DNA of 64,000 nt from Ornithinibacillus contaminans (GCF_001038425.2 NZ_LDPV02000036.1:1-64000), one strand, 5' to 3'; numbered from the stretch's first letter, positions 40,620 to 50,667 are shown. Translations and numbers: made by a program. The notes: a model not told the origin generated them from the letters alone.

Positions 40620-40871
40620 TTAGTCAGTTTCTTGATTTTTTTGTTTCTGTTCCCCTTTATATTTTCTCCAGCTAACATAAGATAATGTGCTTGCTATTAT
40701 CCCACCGACAATAATTACTAACCAATAAAAGGGAAACATGTCATCGTTCCCCTTTTCCTGCTGTCCGGTATTCGCAGTAACCACTTCCCTATTTATCACA
40801 TCGATTAGTAAAAAACAAAAGAGTCCAATGATGATCCATAGGAAGGCTTTTTTCATGTGCGACGTACGCAT
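40620..40871 (-). CDS. Short YpjB-like membrane protein
   Basis: An 83-residue protein with an N-terminal hydrophobic segment (AFLWIIIGLFCFLLIDVI), a polar linker of about 25 residues and a second membrane helix (FYWLVIIVGGIIASTLSYVSW) followed by RKYKGEQKQKN. The end resembles the membrane anchor of sporulation protein YpjB, and the gene holds the ypjB position between ypjA and ypjC. Full-length YpjB has more than 200 residues with a large external domain, absent here. GAGGTGATC fixes the ATG at 40871. The relationship is inferred from position and the C-terminal pattern. Confidence 0.6.
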   Translation of the reverse strand: MRTSHMKKAFLWIIIGLFCFLLIDVINREVVTANTGQQEKGNDDMFPFYWLVIIVGGIIASTLSYVSWRKYKGEQKQKNQETD

Positions 40872-40926
40872 AGAGATCACCTCATTTAAATTGAGAATCA
40901 TCTCTATAACCATATGTCAGCCAGTA

Positions 40927-41520
40927 TTACTTTATAACAGGATGGCTAAGACTATTTTTCTTATTCACTGTAAGTTTATACGCGATCATTATCGATACAA
41001 TGCTTAACCAGAACGTGAAATATCCGATTTCATCCATGTAAGATGATAAGGACGAATAAATCGGCATCATGCCAAATACATAGTCGATCACATCATTATG
41101 TAGTGTCCAAACTGCTGCAATCACGATATGCCGTAGCCTTATGTTATAAAATGGTGCATACAATAGTCCTTGAATTGCCATAGCGCCATGAGAAGCCATT
41201 AGCATATATCCCTCAGGAGCCAAATTGCCATTAACGTATAATGTAAGTACATTCATGACGACGGCCCAAATTCCGTACTTAAACAGTGTGATGATAGCTA
41301 AAGCTTCGACTATCGGTATATTTTTATGAAATAAAAAAGCCACTAATACCAACGTAAAAAAAAGACTAGCAGTAGGACTATCAGGAACAAATAATAAAAA
41401 TATATCTGGTGTAATCGCTAATTGCCCTCTATACCAATAGTAACCATAAATCGTTCCAACTAAATTGATACAAAATAATAGAAATAAAACTCGTCTATCC
41501 ATTAATATGGCTTTTATCAC
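40927..41520 (-). CDS. YpjA-like membrane protein (DUF1405)
   Basis: A 197-residue integral membrane protein with about six hydrophobic segments. It shows the DUF1405 pattern, including LVGTIYGYYWYRGQL, FVPDSPTASLFFTLVLVAF and TLHNDVIDYVFGMMPIYSSL. Function unknown. The GTG start at 41520 has GGAGGGG 9 bases upstream. It follows qcrC after a terminator and matches ypjA by position; family proteins are nearly always beside the qcr genes. Confidence 0.88.
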   Translation of the reverse strand: MIKAILMDRRVLFLLFCINLVGTIYGYYWYRGQLAITPDIFLLFVPDSPTASLFFTLVLVAFLFHKNIPIVEALAIITLFKYGIWAVVMNVLTLYVNGNLAPEGYMLMASHGAMAIQGLLYAPFYNIRLRHIVIAAVWTLHNDVIDYVFGMMPIYSSLSSYMDEIGYFTFWLSIVSIMIAYKLTVNKKNSLSHPVIK

Positions 41521-41555
41521 ACTAATCTACCCCTCCGAAACAATGTACTACCTTA

Positions 41556-41593
41556 TTAAAAATGCACCTTCACCAGAATTGGTAAAGGTGCAT
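41556..41593 (-). terminator. qcrABC terminator
   Basis: ATGCACCTTCACCA (41562-41575) pairs with TGGTAAAGGTGCAT (41580-41593), 14 pairs with one wobble and a 4-base loop. On the minus strand TTTTTAATAA follows. ypjA downstream must rely on read-through or its own promoter. Confidence 0.88.
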
Positions 41594-41608
41594 CTACTGT
41601 TGCAAGTA

Positions 41609-42388
41609 TTATTCTGCAGCCTGTTCATTAGTCGACATAATAAAGTCAACTAGTTGTTCTAACTCTTCATCAGAACCAGTAAACATATTTGGAGGCATTG
41701 TATTAAAACCATTTCTTGCAATATCAGCGACTTCTTCAGCAGAATGTTCGATTCCGATTAAAGTAGGAGCCGCTGCACCGCCTTGAAGTGCATCTCCATG
41801 ACATTGTAAGCAGTTATTGCTATATACTTCATAGCCAGCATGCTCCATGTCGATTTCAACGTCGCTTGGTGGTACTGGTTTATTCATTTCAGCTCGTTCT
41901 TCCCAATTGACATGTTCTGCAGAAGCGTAAGTCAACCAAATTGTGGAAGCTAACGCTAAAATCATCATGATTACCGCAATCGGACGTTGGTGCGGTCTAC
42001 GACCAGGACCATTATCTAAAAACGGTGCTAGTAATAATGATCCAAATGCTAGACCTGGTATAGCTAAAATACCAAGTAATACATATGGTCCACTAGCAAA
42101 TTCATATTTCAGTAATTCGTATAAGAACAAGAAGTACCAGTCTGGCAATGGTATATAGGATGCATTTGTTGGATCTGCCATTCCTTCAAGAGGCGATGGA
42201 TGTGCTAATGTAAGACATAAAAATCCAACTAAGAATACAGCACCTACTAACCACTCTTTTAATAAAAAGTTGGGCCAAAAAGCTTCTGTTCTACCAGGAT
42301 ACTCAGAATAATCTTTTGGTATTTGTGATTTGCGTTCTGCGGAAACACGTGAGTCTCCAACAAATTTCATTCCTTTTCCCTTATGCAT
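41609..42388 (-). CDS. qcrC: Menaquinol:cytochrome c reductase cytochrome b/c subunit QcrC
   Basis: A 259-residue fusion of a subunit IV-like membrane part and a cytochrome c domain. Three membrane segments lie at about 45-155, including LPDWYFLFLYELLKYE. The C-terminal c-type domain (about 185-255) has the haem site NNCLQCHGDALQGG and a Met ligand in FNTMPPNMFTG. This fusion is the hallmark of the Bacillus bc complex. It is last in qcrABC, 16 bases after qcrB, and carries electrons toward cytochrome c oxidase. Confidence 0.96.
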   Translation of the reverse strand: MHKGKGMKFVGDSRVSAERKSQIPKDYSEYPGRTEAFWPNFLLKEWLVGAVFLVGFLCLTLAHPSPLEGMADPTNASYIPLPDWYFLFLYELLKYEFASGPYVLLGILAIPGLAFGSLLLAPFLDNGPGRRPHQRPIAVIMMILALASTIWLTYASAEHVNWEERAEMNKPVPPSDVEIDMEHAGYEVYSNNCLQCHGDALQGGAAAPTLIGIEHSAEEVADIARNGFNTMPPNMFTGSDEELEQLVDFIMSTNEQAAE

Positions 42389-42404
42389 CGCTTTCCCCTC
42401 CTTT

Positions 42405-43079
42405 TTATAGTGGTCCAGAAATACCTTGTCTACGTATTAATACAAAGTGTGCTGCCATTAACGCAAATAAGATAGCTGGTAAGAAGAAGACATGAATAGC
42501 AAAGAAACGGGTTAACGTTTGTGCTCCAACTATTTCATCATCACCTGCTAATAGCGTTTTTAGTTCATCACCAACAAAAGGAACCTGTTCAGCAATTTCA
42601 AGTCCTACTTGTGTTGCAAAGTAAGCTTTGTTGTCCCAAGGTAATAAATACCCTGTAAAACCTAATCCAAGCATTACAAAGAAAATGAGAACTCCAACCA
42701 TCCAGTTAAGTTCACGTGGTTTCTTGTATGCCCCTTGGAAAAATACACGTAACGTATGTAATAAAAGCATTACGATTACAACACTTGCACCCCAGTGGTG
42801 CATTCCGCGGACAATCTGCCCATGTGCCACTTCTGTTTGTAAGTAATAAACTGATTTCCAAGCGTTTTCAATATCTGGTACATAATACATTGTTAAAAAC
42901 ATACCAGATAAAATTTGAATTACTACCACGAAGAACGTTAATCCACCAAAACAATACACAAAAGCTGAGAAGTGATGTGCGGGATTTACGTGTTCTGGTA
43001 CTTCATGGTCAGCAATATCCCGCCAGATAGGCGTAATATCAATACGATCATCAATCCAGTCATAAATCTTTTGTAACAT
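42405..43079 (-). CDS. qcrB: Menaquinol:cytochrome c reductase cytochrome b subunit QcrB
   Basis: A 224-residue cytochrome b6-type membrane protein with four main helices. The haem-binding His pairs are visible in RGMHHWGASVVIVMLLLHTLRVFF and the later FFAIHVFFLPAILFALMAAHFVLIRR. YLLPWDNKAYFATQVG is a typical quinone-site segment. The C-terminal GISGPL also matches. It starts 6 bases after qcrA and is followed by qcrC. Confidence 0.97.
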   Translation of the reverse strand: MLQKIYDWIDDRIDITPIWRDIADHEVPEHVNPAHHFSAFVYCFGGLTFFVVVIQILSGMFLTMYYVPDIENAWKSVYYLQTEVAHGQIVRGMHHWGASVVIVMLLLHTLRVFFQGAYKKPRELNWMVGVLIFFVMLGLGFTGYLLPWDNKAYFATQVGLEIAEQVPFVGDELKTLLAGDDEIVGAQTLTRFFAIHVFFLPAILFALMAAHFVLIRRQGISGPL

Positions 43080-43085
43080 ATGTAA

Positions 43086-43598
43086 TTACGCCCCCTCTCT
43101 CGGTATTGCTTTACCTAGGTATAGCATGCCGTTTTCCACTTTGCTTTGGTATAATCCAAGTGGTGCAGTTGGTGGTGTACCTGGAATGTTAACACCATCT
43201 TTTGTATAACGTCCTTCATGACATGGGCAGAAGAATTGATTTGGATGACTTTCGCTTCCTTCCCAAGATACAACACATCCTAAATGCGTACATATAGGGG
43301 AAAGTGCAATAATTTCATCGTTTTCATTTTTGTACACCCATGCAGTTCTACCTACTTCAGATTCATACCATGCATCTACTTGATCAATTTTCCAATCGAC
43401 ACGTTGAGGTGTTGTTGTAATATCTTCAACAGCAAGACCAACATTCGCATAGTCTCCAACACTAGGAGGCTGTAACACTGGATCAATTGCCATTCTGAGC
43501 ATTGGTGCAAGCAAGCCTGCTGCCATAAATCCACCAACACCTGTTAGTGTATAGTTAAGAAACTGACGACGGGATACTTGTTGCTTTTCTTCGCTCAT
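43086..43598 (-). CDS. qcrA: Rieske iron-sulfur protein QcrA
   Basis: A 170-residue Rieske subunit of the bc complex. The N-terminus has a twin-arginine-type signal (VSRRQFLNYTLTGVGGFMAAGLLAP) that remains as the membrane anchor. The [2Fe-2S] ligands are in CTHLGC and CPCHEGRY, near residues 104 and 129. In Bacillus QcrA is a known Tat substrate; a tatA-tatA-tatC set lies elsewhere in this window. First gene of qcrABC, with GAGGGGGGAAAATC upstream. Confidence 0.97.
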   Translation of the reverse strand: MSEEKQQVSRRQFLNYTLTGVGGFMAAGLLAPMLRMAIDPVLQPPSVGDYANVGLAVEDITTTPQRVDWKIDQVDAWYESEVGRTAWVYKNENDEIIALSPICTHLGCVVSWEGSESHPNQFFCPCHEGRYTKDGVNIPGTPPTAPLGLYQSKVENGMLYLGKAIPREGA

Positions 43599-43739
43599 GA
43601 TTTTCCCCCCTCTTTTTTTACATTTATCACGGACAATAATTTTAATCAGATTACTAGGACATTACCATGATAGCGCAAACTATCTGCTCGGTCAATATTA
43701 AACCTTCATTGTTCTGAAAGTTTTCACTTATGACAGTCT

Positions 43740-44198
43740 TTACCAATAGCTGCGTATTAATTCGACAATATCCGTAACTTGACCGCGAATCATTTGTTGC
43801 ATTTCTTGTGAATTGGGATCTATTGGTTGGAAACCTGGTAACCATAACAAATTAGCTTGAAGATCTTTTTCATACTTCTTCCAGCCAGCATCAAGCGTTA
43901 AAATAAATACGTGTTGGAATGGTTGGTGCTGAATTTCAGTAGTCCATTGATTTAACCGTGCGATTTCGGTCATTTTATCGCCAAACTCTTGATAATAATA
44001 ATTTGGGATTAATAGCACTCTTCCGGTGAGTTCTTTTTCAATTTCAGTTGCGAAAATAGATAATAATTCACGTTTACTTGTGCTTTTCTCAAGCGTTGTC
44101 TCGTCGGATAATTGAAATGGGATAATCGGAATTATAGCTGTGTCAATATATTCCTTTGAATCGACATACCGCTTCATATCGTTCTTTGTCCAATGCAT
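43740..44198 (-). CDS. YpiF-like protein (DUF2487)
   Basis: A 152-residue soluble protein of the DUF2487 family found just upstream of qcrA in Bacilli. Function unknown, and the position suggests a role with the bc complex. Patterns include MHWTKNDMKRYVDSKEYIDTAIIPIIPF at the start, GRVLLIPNYYY in the middle and VTDIVELIRSYW at the end. A GTG at 44210 lies inside the AAGGTGAG site, so ATG at 44198 is the start. Confidence 0.85.
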   Translation of the reverse strand: MHWTKNDMKRYVDSKEYIDTAIIPIIPFQLSDETTLEKSTSKRELLSIFATEIEKELTGRVLLIPNYYYQEFGDKMTEIARLNQWTTEIQHQPFQHVFILTLDAGWKKYEKDLQANLLWLPGFQPIDPNSQEMQQMIRGQVTDIVELIRSYW

Positions 44199-44271
44199 GT
44201 ATGTACTCACCTTTCTATAGTATTTACCAAAACTAACAATTTATAATACCTGTGTAAATCTTACTGATGTA

Positions 44272-44314
44272 AACAAAAAAAATCAACCTATTGCTCCTGC
44301 AAGCTAGGTTGATT
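44272..44314 (-). terminator. Terminator inside the 3' end of ypiB
   Basis: AATCAACCTA (44281-44290) pairs perfectly with TAGGTTGATT (44305-44314); on the minus strand TTTTTTTTG follows. The right arm and loop lie within the last codons of ypiB, whose stop is in the left arm. It isolates ypiA-ypiB from ypiF-qcr. Confidence 0.85.
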
Positions 44315-44863
44315 TAACATATTTTCCTCAAGGATTTGTAACGCATGTACGAGTCTATTAAATTCCTCGCGATTTTGCTCATCTAGTGACTGATCAATCT
44401 GTTTAAGCAATTGGTTACGTTTAAACTCATATAGAGAGTTTTCAAGTAAAATTGCTGCGTTTTCCTTGTCTTGTTGTGTAATAACATAATCATCTGGGAC
44501 AAAAGGATTCTCCTCTAACACCGCAGCATACATATGATTTTGATTGGCATTTGTAAAGTTTAACTGGATGTATAGTGACTCCTGTTGATTTAACCGGATG
44601 TCATGAAAAGCTTTTTCAGCATCTGTTGTAACTAAATGATTTTTATAGAAACGAAATGGGACTTCCTTGGAACATTGCGTTGTCATAATAACACTACGCA
44701 AACAAAACTTTGCATCGTGAACAAAATGAACATGTTCCAGTATATCTTGATGATTAATTAAATAATTAAGAATCCAAACACTTTCACGCTTTTTTAATTG
44801 ATAATTGTTAAGAAACCATTTTAAAAATTCACTTTTATCTTTTACGGAAACAGGAGCTTGCAT
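44288..44863 (-). CDS. YpiB-like protein (UPF0302)
   Basis: A 191-residue member of UPF0302 with a C-terminal IDEAL-type segment (LLKQIDQSLDEQNREEFNRLVHAL). The main domain has KSEFLKWFLNNYQLKKRESVWILNYL at the start and FTNANQNHMYAAVLEENPFVPDDY near residue 110. Molecular function is not established. AGGAGGTAATT precedes the ATG. It follows the TPR gene ypiA by 44 bases as in B. subtilis. Confidence 0.9.
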   Translation of the reverse strand: MQAPVSVKDKSEFLKWFLNNYQLKKRESVWILNYLINHQDILEHVHFVHDAKFCLRSVIMTTQCSKEVPFRFYKNHLVTTDAEKAFHDIRLNQQESLYIQLNFTNANQNHMYAAVLEENPFVPDDYVITQQDKENAAILLENSLYEFKRNQLLKQIDQSLDEQNREEFNRLVHALQILEENMLNQPSLQEQ

Positions 44864-44907
44864 ACAGTCAATTACCTCCTTCCTAATTATCCAAGAAATA
44901 TTGCTTA

Positions 44908-46152
44908 TTACTGCTTTAGTCGAGATACATATTCTGTTATCTCGTGGTCATCAGGCTCGTGTTGTAAATACGCTTCAAATAGCTGAACTGCCTCTTTGGT
45001 CCTCCCTTCTTCATTTAAAAAATAGCCGTATTCTTTTAGGAAATCACTGTCATGTTGTAAGCTATTATATGCTTCTTTATAGTGAATTAATGCATCATTA
45101 TATGATTCTATTTCTACAAAAGCACGTGCTAGTTCCCAGTCATATATTGGATCGTCTCCACCAGTTTCTTTCACATTTTTTATTAAATCGACGATAGCTT
45201 CATATTGCTCTTTTTCTTTGAATAACTCAATTAAGAATAGAACTGCTTCCTTATAATCTGCATCTAGACTAACAGCTTCCCGTACATGTTGTTCACTATT
45301 TTGATCAAGGTTAATTTTATGTGCTAATTTACCAGCCTCTAAATAAAGCTCTTTATTATATTCATCAACCTTCAAGCCAGCAACCGCTGTTTTATATGCA
45401 TCCTCGAGTAATTCTTCTTCCTCGTAAGCTTTCGCCAACTGTAAATAAGCCGAGTGGTAATAGGGATCTTCCTTCAATAATTCCTTCCATATATGAATAG
45501 CTAAATCATTTCGGTCTGCTTTATGGGCACTGAATCCATATTTGAATAACGCATCTGGATGTTTACTAGCTGCTTTCTCATAATATTCAATGGCTAGTTC
45601 ATATTCGCCAACATTAGCATAAGACTCTGCCAATCGATCTGCAACTGGAATAGTGGCTACTGGATGCTTTACGGTTTTTTCATAATACGTAATTGCGCGT
45701 TTAAAATCACCTAAAGAGAAATACAACTCTCCCAGCGCTAAATCAATGACAGTTTCCGATGGACTTAGATGCTTTGCTTGTAATAATTTTTGCTCAGCAA
45801 CTTCAAATAATCCTTGTGCTTGATACAAATCTGCAAGAGCAACCAGTACTTGAAGATAAGCGTCATCATCCTCAGAAATCGTATTTAATAATTCAATTGC
45901 TTCTTCGTCCTTTTGGTTTTCGATGTAGCAATCAGCAAGTAATAATTTTAGTTCGCTTTCTTCAGGATAGTTAGGAATAAGTTTTTCTAAAATTGCTTCT
46001 GCTTCATGCAAAAACCCCCATTGCATAAAAAATTCTGCAATCGAAACAGATTCTTCATCCGTCGCATCTGGAGCGTAAGAATGTATTAGTTCTAATGCCT
46101 TATCTACCTGATCCATTTCCATTAGATTCATTGCTTTATCTAAAATGTTCAC
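44908..46152 (-). CDS. TPR-repeat protein YpiA
   Basis: A 414-residue cytoplasmic protein built almost entirely of tetratricopeptide repeats from about residue 20 to 410. Examples are YLQVLVALADLYQAQGLFE, VIDLALGELYFSLGDFKRA and VADRLAESYANVGEYELAIEYY. It is a protein-binding scaffold of unknown partner. It is strongly acidic. The GTG start at 46152 has AAAGGA about 8 bases upstream. It sits between aroA and ypiB, the conserved Bacillus place. Confidence 0.9.
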   Translation of the reverse strand: MNILDKAMNLMEMDQVDKALELIHSYAPDATDEESVSIAEFFMQWGFLHEAEAILEKLIPNYPEESELKLLLADCYIENQKDEEAIELLNTISEDDDAYLQVLVALADLYQAQGLFEVAEQKLLQAKHLSPSETVIDLALGELYFSLGDFKRAITYYEKTVKHPVATIPVADRLAESYANVGEYELAIEYYEKAASKHPDALFKYGFSAHKADRNDLAIHIWKELLKEDPYYHSAYLQLAKAYEEEELLEDAYKTAVAGLKVDEYNKELYLEAGKLAHKINLDQNSEQHVREAVSLDADYKEAVLFLIELFKEKEQYEAIVDLIKNVKETGGDDPIYDWELARAFVEIESYNDALIHYKEAYNSLQHDSDFLKEYGYFLNEEGRTKEAVQLFEAYLQHEPDDHEITEYVSRLKQ

Positions 46153-46188
46153 GCTATTAATCCTTTCTATGCTTACTTTAATAGTATA

Positions 46189-47481
46189 TTATTCTGTTAC
46201 AATTATGGATTGTAGATCCTCCATAAAGGTTGGATACGAAATAGCTATGGATGCTAAATCATCAACGGAAACTTCTCCTTCAGTAATAAGGGAGGCAATT
46301 ACAATCATCATAGCAATACGATGATCATGATAAGCAGATACAGTTCCGCCTGTTAATCGTGTTTTTCCGTATATGATCATACCGTCTTCTGTCGCTTCTA
46401 TTCTCGCACCAAGTGTCGATAATACGTCTACAACACAAGCTATCCGATCTGTCTCTTTTACTCTAAGCTCTTCTGCATTACGAATGATTGTTTTCCCTTC
46501 TGCTTGTGTGGCGAGTAAAGCTAAAATTGGTAGTTCATCAATCAAGCGAGGAATGATTTCCCCTTCAATAACTACTCCGTGTAACGACTGATTTGTGATT
46601 TTTACATCTCCAAATGCTTCGCCACCAATAAATTGATAATTAGAAACAGAGATTTCTGCTCCCATTTGTTGTAATACATCGAGAATTCCTGTTCGTGTAG
46701 GATTTAATCCAACATGTTTAATAGCTAATGTACTATTTGGTACCATAGCAGCGGCTGCTAGCATGAAGGCGGCAGAAGAGATATCGCCCGGAACGAACAC
46801 ATTAGTAGCTTGTAATGACTGTTTTCCTTCTAACGAAATCGTGTTATCACCAATTACTAAGTTAGCACCAAAAGCAGTTAGCATGTTTTCTGTGTGATTT
46901 CTCGTTTGTTCTATTTCCTGTATGCTAGTCCGCCCTTTTGCCTGTAATGCTGCAAACAATAACGCTGATTTAACCTGTGCGCTTTTTACAGGCATATCAT
47001 AGGTAATGCTTTGTAAATTCCCACCTTGGATAGCCAATGGTAAATAATTCGAATTAGCACGTCCTAGAATTGTTGCACCCATTTTACGTAACGGCTTAAT
47101 TACCCGTGCCATTGGTCGATTTGACAAGGAAGAGTCCCCGTATACTGTCGTGGTAAACGGTAATGCCGCTAAAATTCCTAGCATTAGACGAGCTGTCGTG
47201 CCGGAATTACCAAAATATAATGGCTGGGTAGGTTCTGTTAAACCAGGCAATCCCTTTCCGTAAATTTCAAGAGTTGTGCCTGATCTTTTAATGGAGACAC
47301 CAAGTGATTGAAATGCTTTAACCGTTCGCAAGCAGTCATCTCCCACAAGGAAATTCTCCACCATTGTTACACCTTCTGCTAATGCTCCAAGCATTACAGC
47401 TCGATGAGAAATTGATTTGTCACCTGGCACAGTAATCTCACCATTAATTACAATGTTATCTTTTTTTGGTAAACGTTTCAT
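46189..47481 (-). CDS. aroA: 3-phosphoshikimate 1-carboxyvinyltransferase (EPSP synthase)
   Basis: Sixth step of the shikimate pathway, joining shikimate 3-phosphate and PEP. The 430-residue protein has GDKSISHRAVMLGALAEG near the N-terminus, the PEP-binding LFFGNSGTTARLMLG-type motif (YFGNSGTTARLM) near residue 90, SLSNRPMARVIKPLRKMGA, and ELRVKETDRIACVVDVL plus YHDHRIAMM in the C-terminal half. It follows aroB by only 4 bases. In B. subtilis the trp, hisC and tyrA genes lie between aroB and this gene; none is here. Confidence 0.97.
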   Translation of the reverse strand: MKRLPKKDNIVINGEITVPGDKSISHRAVMLGALAEGVTMVENFLVGDDCLRTVKAFQSLGVSIKRSGTTLEIYGKGLPGLTEPTQPLYFGNSGTTARLMLGILAALPFTTTVYGDSSLSNRPMARVIKPLRKMGATILGRANSNYLPLAIQGGNLQSITYDMPVKSAQVKSALLFAALQAKGRTSIQEIEQTRNHTENMLTAFGANLVIGDNTISLEGKQSLQATNVFVPGDISSAAFMLAAAAMVPNSTLAIKHVGLNPTRTGILDVLQQMGAEISVSNYQFIGGEAFGDVKITNQSLHGVVIEGEIIPRLIDELPILALLATQAEGKTIIRNAEELRVKETDRIACVVDVLSTLGARIEATEDGMIIYGKTRLTGGTVSAYHDHRIAMMIVIASLITEGEVSVDDLASIAISYPTFMEDLQSIIVTE

Positions 47482-47485
47482 TGAC

Positions 47486-48583
47486 TCATTTCACTTCCTG
47501 ATCGCCTGTAATCATCCAACTGTTGGTAGTTAAAAATGTATGTAAATACCGTTTAAGTTTTTGGTCGGATACGGTATACAGTACCGGTTTTGATATATCA
47601 CGTAATAGAATCATTTGTACTTCTTGATTAATCGTTTTTTTATCGTGTTTCATGTGCTCGATTATCTCTTGAATAGAAGGAACCGTAACCGAAACTGGGT
47701 AATTATTTCTTACCATCCAATTATAAAGTGGCTCAATCGGTAAAGTTATTTGGAATTCTTGTTCGCTAACATAGCTTGCAAATAGTATACCAATAGCAAC
47801 AGCTTCTCCGTGTGTGATGCGGCCATAGCCTACAATTGCTTCAAGTGCGTGAGCTAGTGTGTGGCCCAAGTTAAGCATCTTTCGACTTGCTGTTTCCTTC
47901 TCGTCCAACTGTACGAAATGAGCTTTGATTTGGATACCTTCTGTTACAAAGTTAGCTAACAAAGGACCAGTTAGTTGATTTAATTGAACTGACAAAAGCC
48001 TCTCATAGAAAACCTTGTCTGCCAGCATTGCTTCTTTTATCAATTCAGCATAGCCGGAACGCAGCTCTTTTTGAGGTAATGTTTGTAAAGTATCAATATC
48101 ATATAAAACCATTGTTGGTGGATAGAAATTCCCTATTAAATTTTTTCCGAGCTCATGGTTAATAGCAACTTTACCGCCAACACTACTATCATGTGCAAGT
48201 AGTGTAGTTGGAATTTGGACGAAATCTATTCCGCGCATAAATGTCGCTGCCACAAAACCAGCAAGATCGCCAATAACTCCACCGCCTAACGCAATAATAA
48301 GTGAGTTTCGATCAAGTCCACACTCAAGTGCGGTGGTGTGTAAATCATAAAACATATCAATGCTTTTGGATTTTTCCCCTGCTTCTATTTTAGCAACGTA
48401 TACTGTTTCATGTTGTATACTGTTAACAATATCTTCTGCGTAAAGTGTAGCTACATTACTATCGGTAACAATTAAAATGGAGGTATAGGCTTGTTCTAGC
48501 AATGTTCCAAGTTGATGCCGAATACCGTTACCGATAAAAATTGTATAGGGCTGGATGCTAGAGTCTATTTGAATAGTATGCAT
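47486..48583 (-). CDS. aroB: 3-dehydroquinate synthase
   Basis: Second step of the shikimate pathway; uses NAD and a divalent metal. The 365-residue protein shows IVTDSNVATLYA, GGGVIGDLAGFVAATFMRGIDFVQIPTTLLA with the NAD and substrate contacts, DSSVGGKVAIN and the metal-binding LGHTLAHALE and HGEAVAIGI motifs. The ATG shares a base with the aroC stop (TAATG). It ends 4 bases before aroA. Confidence 0.97.
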   Translation of the reverse strand: MHTIQIDSSIQPYTIFIGNGIRHQLGTLLEQAYTSILIVTDSNVATLYAEDIVNSIQHETVYVAKIEAGEKSKSIDMFYDLHTTALECGLDRNSLIIALGGGVIGDLAGFVAATFMRGIDFVQIPTTLLAHDSSVGGKVAINHELGKNLIGNFYPPTMVLYDIDTLQTLPQKELRSGYAELIKEAMLADKVFYERLLSVQLNQLTGPLLANFVTEGIQIKAHFVQLDEKETASRKMLNLGHTLAHALEAIVGYGRITHGEAVAIGILFASYVSEQEFQITLPIEPLYNWMVRNNYPVSVTVPSIQEIIEHMKHDKKTINQEVQMILLRDISKPVLYTVSDQKLKRYLHTFLTTNSWMITGDQEVK

Positions 48584-49749
48584 TAGAAACTCCTGATTTC
48601 ATGACGATAATTTTGGATAGCTTCCGTTAATTTTGGAAATTGATCATGTGGGAATTGTTCTAAAAGTGCTTTGGCTAATTCATATGCCACCACATGTTCC
48701 ATTACAACCGCAGCAGCTGGAACAGCGCATGCGTCTGATCGTTCCACACTCGCTTGGAATGTCTCTTTTGAATCAATATCGACACTGTTAAGTGGTTTCA
48801 TTAAGGTAGGAATAGGCTTCATAACACCTCTGACTACGATTGGCATTCCGGTTGTCATACCACCTTCAAACCCTCCTAGTCGATTAGAATTGCGATAGTA
48901 TCCGTTCTCTTTCGACCATAAAATTTCATCATGCACTTCACTGCCAGGTTTACGTGCTGCATCAAATCCAATTCCGAATTCTACTCCTTTATAGGCATTG
49001 ATACTGACAACCGCACCAGCAATCCGACTATCTAGTTTTCGGTCATAATGTACATAAGAACCAACACCTGCTGGCATTCCTTCAACATATACTTCTGTTA
49101 TACCACCTACTGAATCTCCATTCTGTTTGGCATTATCAATCGCATCCATCATTTTTTGTTCTACTTGTTTATCTAACGTCCTAACAGGAGAATTCTCAGC
49201 TAGTTCTTGTCTAGCTGCCATTGATTCTACAGTAATGTCATCTGCTCGAATACCTGCAATTTCTTTTACATAGCCACAAACCTCTATACCAAGTTGTTTT
49301 AATAGAGATTTGGCAATTGCACCAGCAGCAACCCTCGCAGCGGTTTCTCGTGCTGAAGATCGCTCCAGAACATTACGCATATCACGATGGCCATACTTTA
49401 ACGCGCCGTTTAAATCTGCATGTCCAGGTCTTGGCCTGGTGACTACCCTTCTAATCTGTTGGTCTTCCACGATTGGATCCTCGCCCATAATATCTATCCA
49501 ATGTTTGTAATCATCATTGTGAATGACGAGTGTTATTGGCGACCCCAATGTATACCCATGTCGGACCCCACTAGTAATCTCTACTAGGTCCTTTTCGATT
49601 TGCATTCTTTTTCCACGCCCATAACCTTTTTGACGGCGTAATAACGAATCGTTTATCATTTCTTTTAAAAGAGGCATTTGCGATGGAATACCTTCTATAA
49701 TTGTCGTTAATTGCTTTCCGTGCGATTCACCCGCTGTTAAATAGCGCAT
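48583..49749 (-). CDS. aroC: Chorismate synthase
   Basis: Last step of the shikimate pathway, needing reduced FMN. The 388-residue protein has the N-terminal [60 protein letters not shown] and the late [21 protein letters not shown]. It opens the aroC-aroB-aroA operon with GGAGGTAGAGC upstream of the ATG. Called aroF in older Bacillus naming. Confidence 0.97.
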   Translation of the reverse strand: MRYLTAGESHGKQLTTIIEGIPSQMPLLKEMINDSLLRRQKGYGRGKRMQIEKDLVEITSGVRHGYTLGSPITLVIHNDDYKHWIDIMGEDPIVEDQQIRRVVTRPRPGHADLNGALKYGHRDMRNVLERSSARETAARVAAGAIAKSLLKQLGIEVCGYVKEIAGIRADDITVESMAARQELAENSPVRTLDKQVEQKMMDAIDNAKQNGDSVGGITEVYVEGMPAGVGSYVHYDRKLDSRIAGAVVSINAYKGVEFGIGFDAARKPGSEVHDEILWSKENGYYRNSNRLGGFEGGMTTGMPIVVRGVMKPIPTLMKPLNSVDIDSKETFQASVERSDACAVPAAAVVMEHVVAYELAKALLEQFPHDQFPKLTEAIQNYRHEIRSF

Positions 49750-49802
49750 GCTCTACCTCCTAAAAATGTGCTCTATAACCCTATTATAGACTAATTCGCA
49801 TC

Positions 49803-49865
49803 AGGAATAAAAAGAAGAGGCTGCGACATATGTATTTAAATTAAAATACGATTGTCACTGCCTCT
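49803..49865 (-). terminator. Hairpin after cheR, related to the GGCTGGGACATA repeat
   Basis: On the minus strand AGAGGCAGTGACA pairs with TGTCGCAGCCTCT around an AT-rich loop, followed by TCTTTTTATT. The arm GAGGCTGCGACATA differs by one base from the start of the arm at 7310. It ends the ndk/cheR side transcript before aroC. Confidence 0.65.
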
Positions 49866-49869
49866 AAGA

Positions 49870-50664
<795 letters not shown>

Positions 50665-50667
50665 TTA

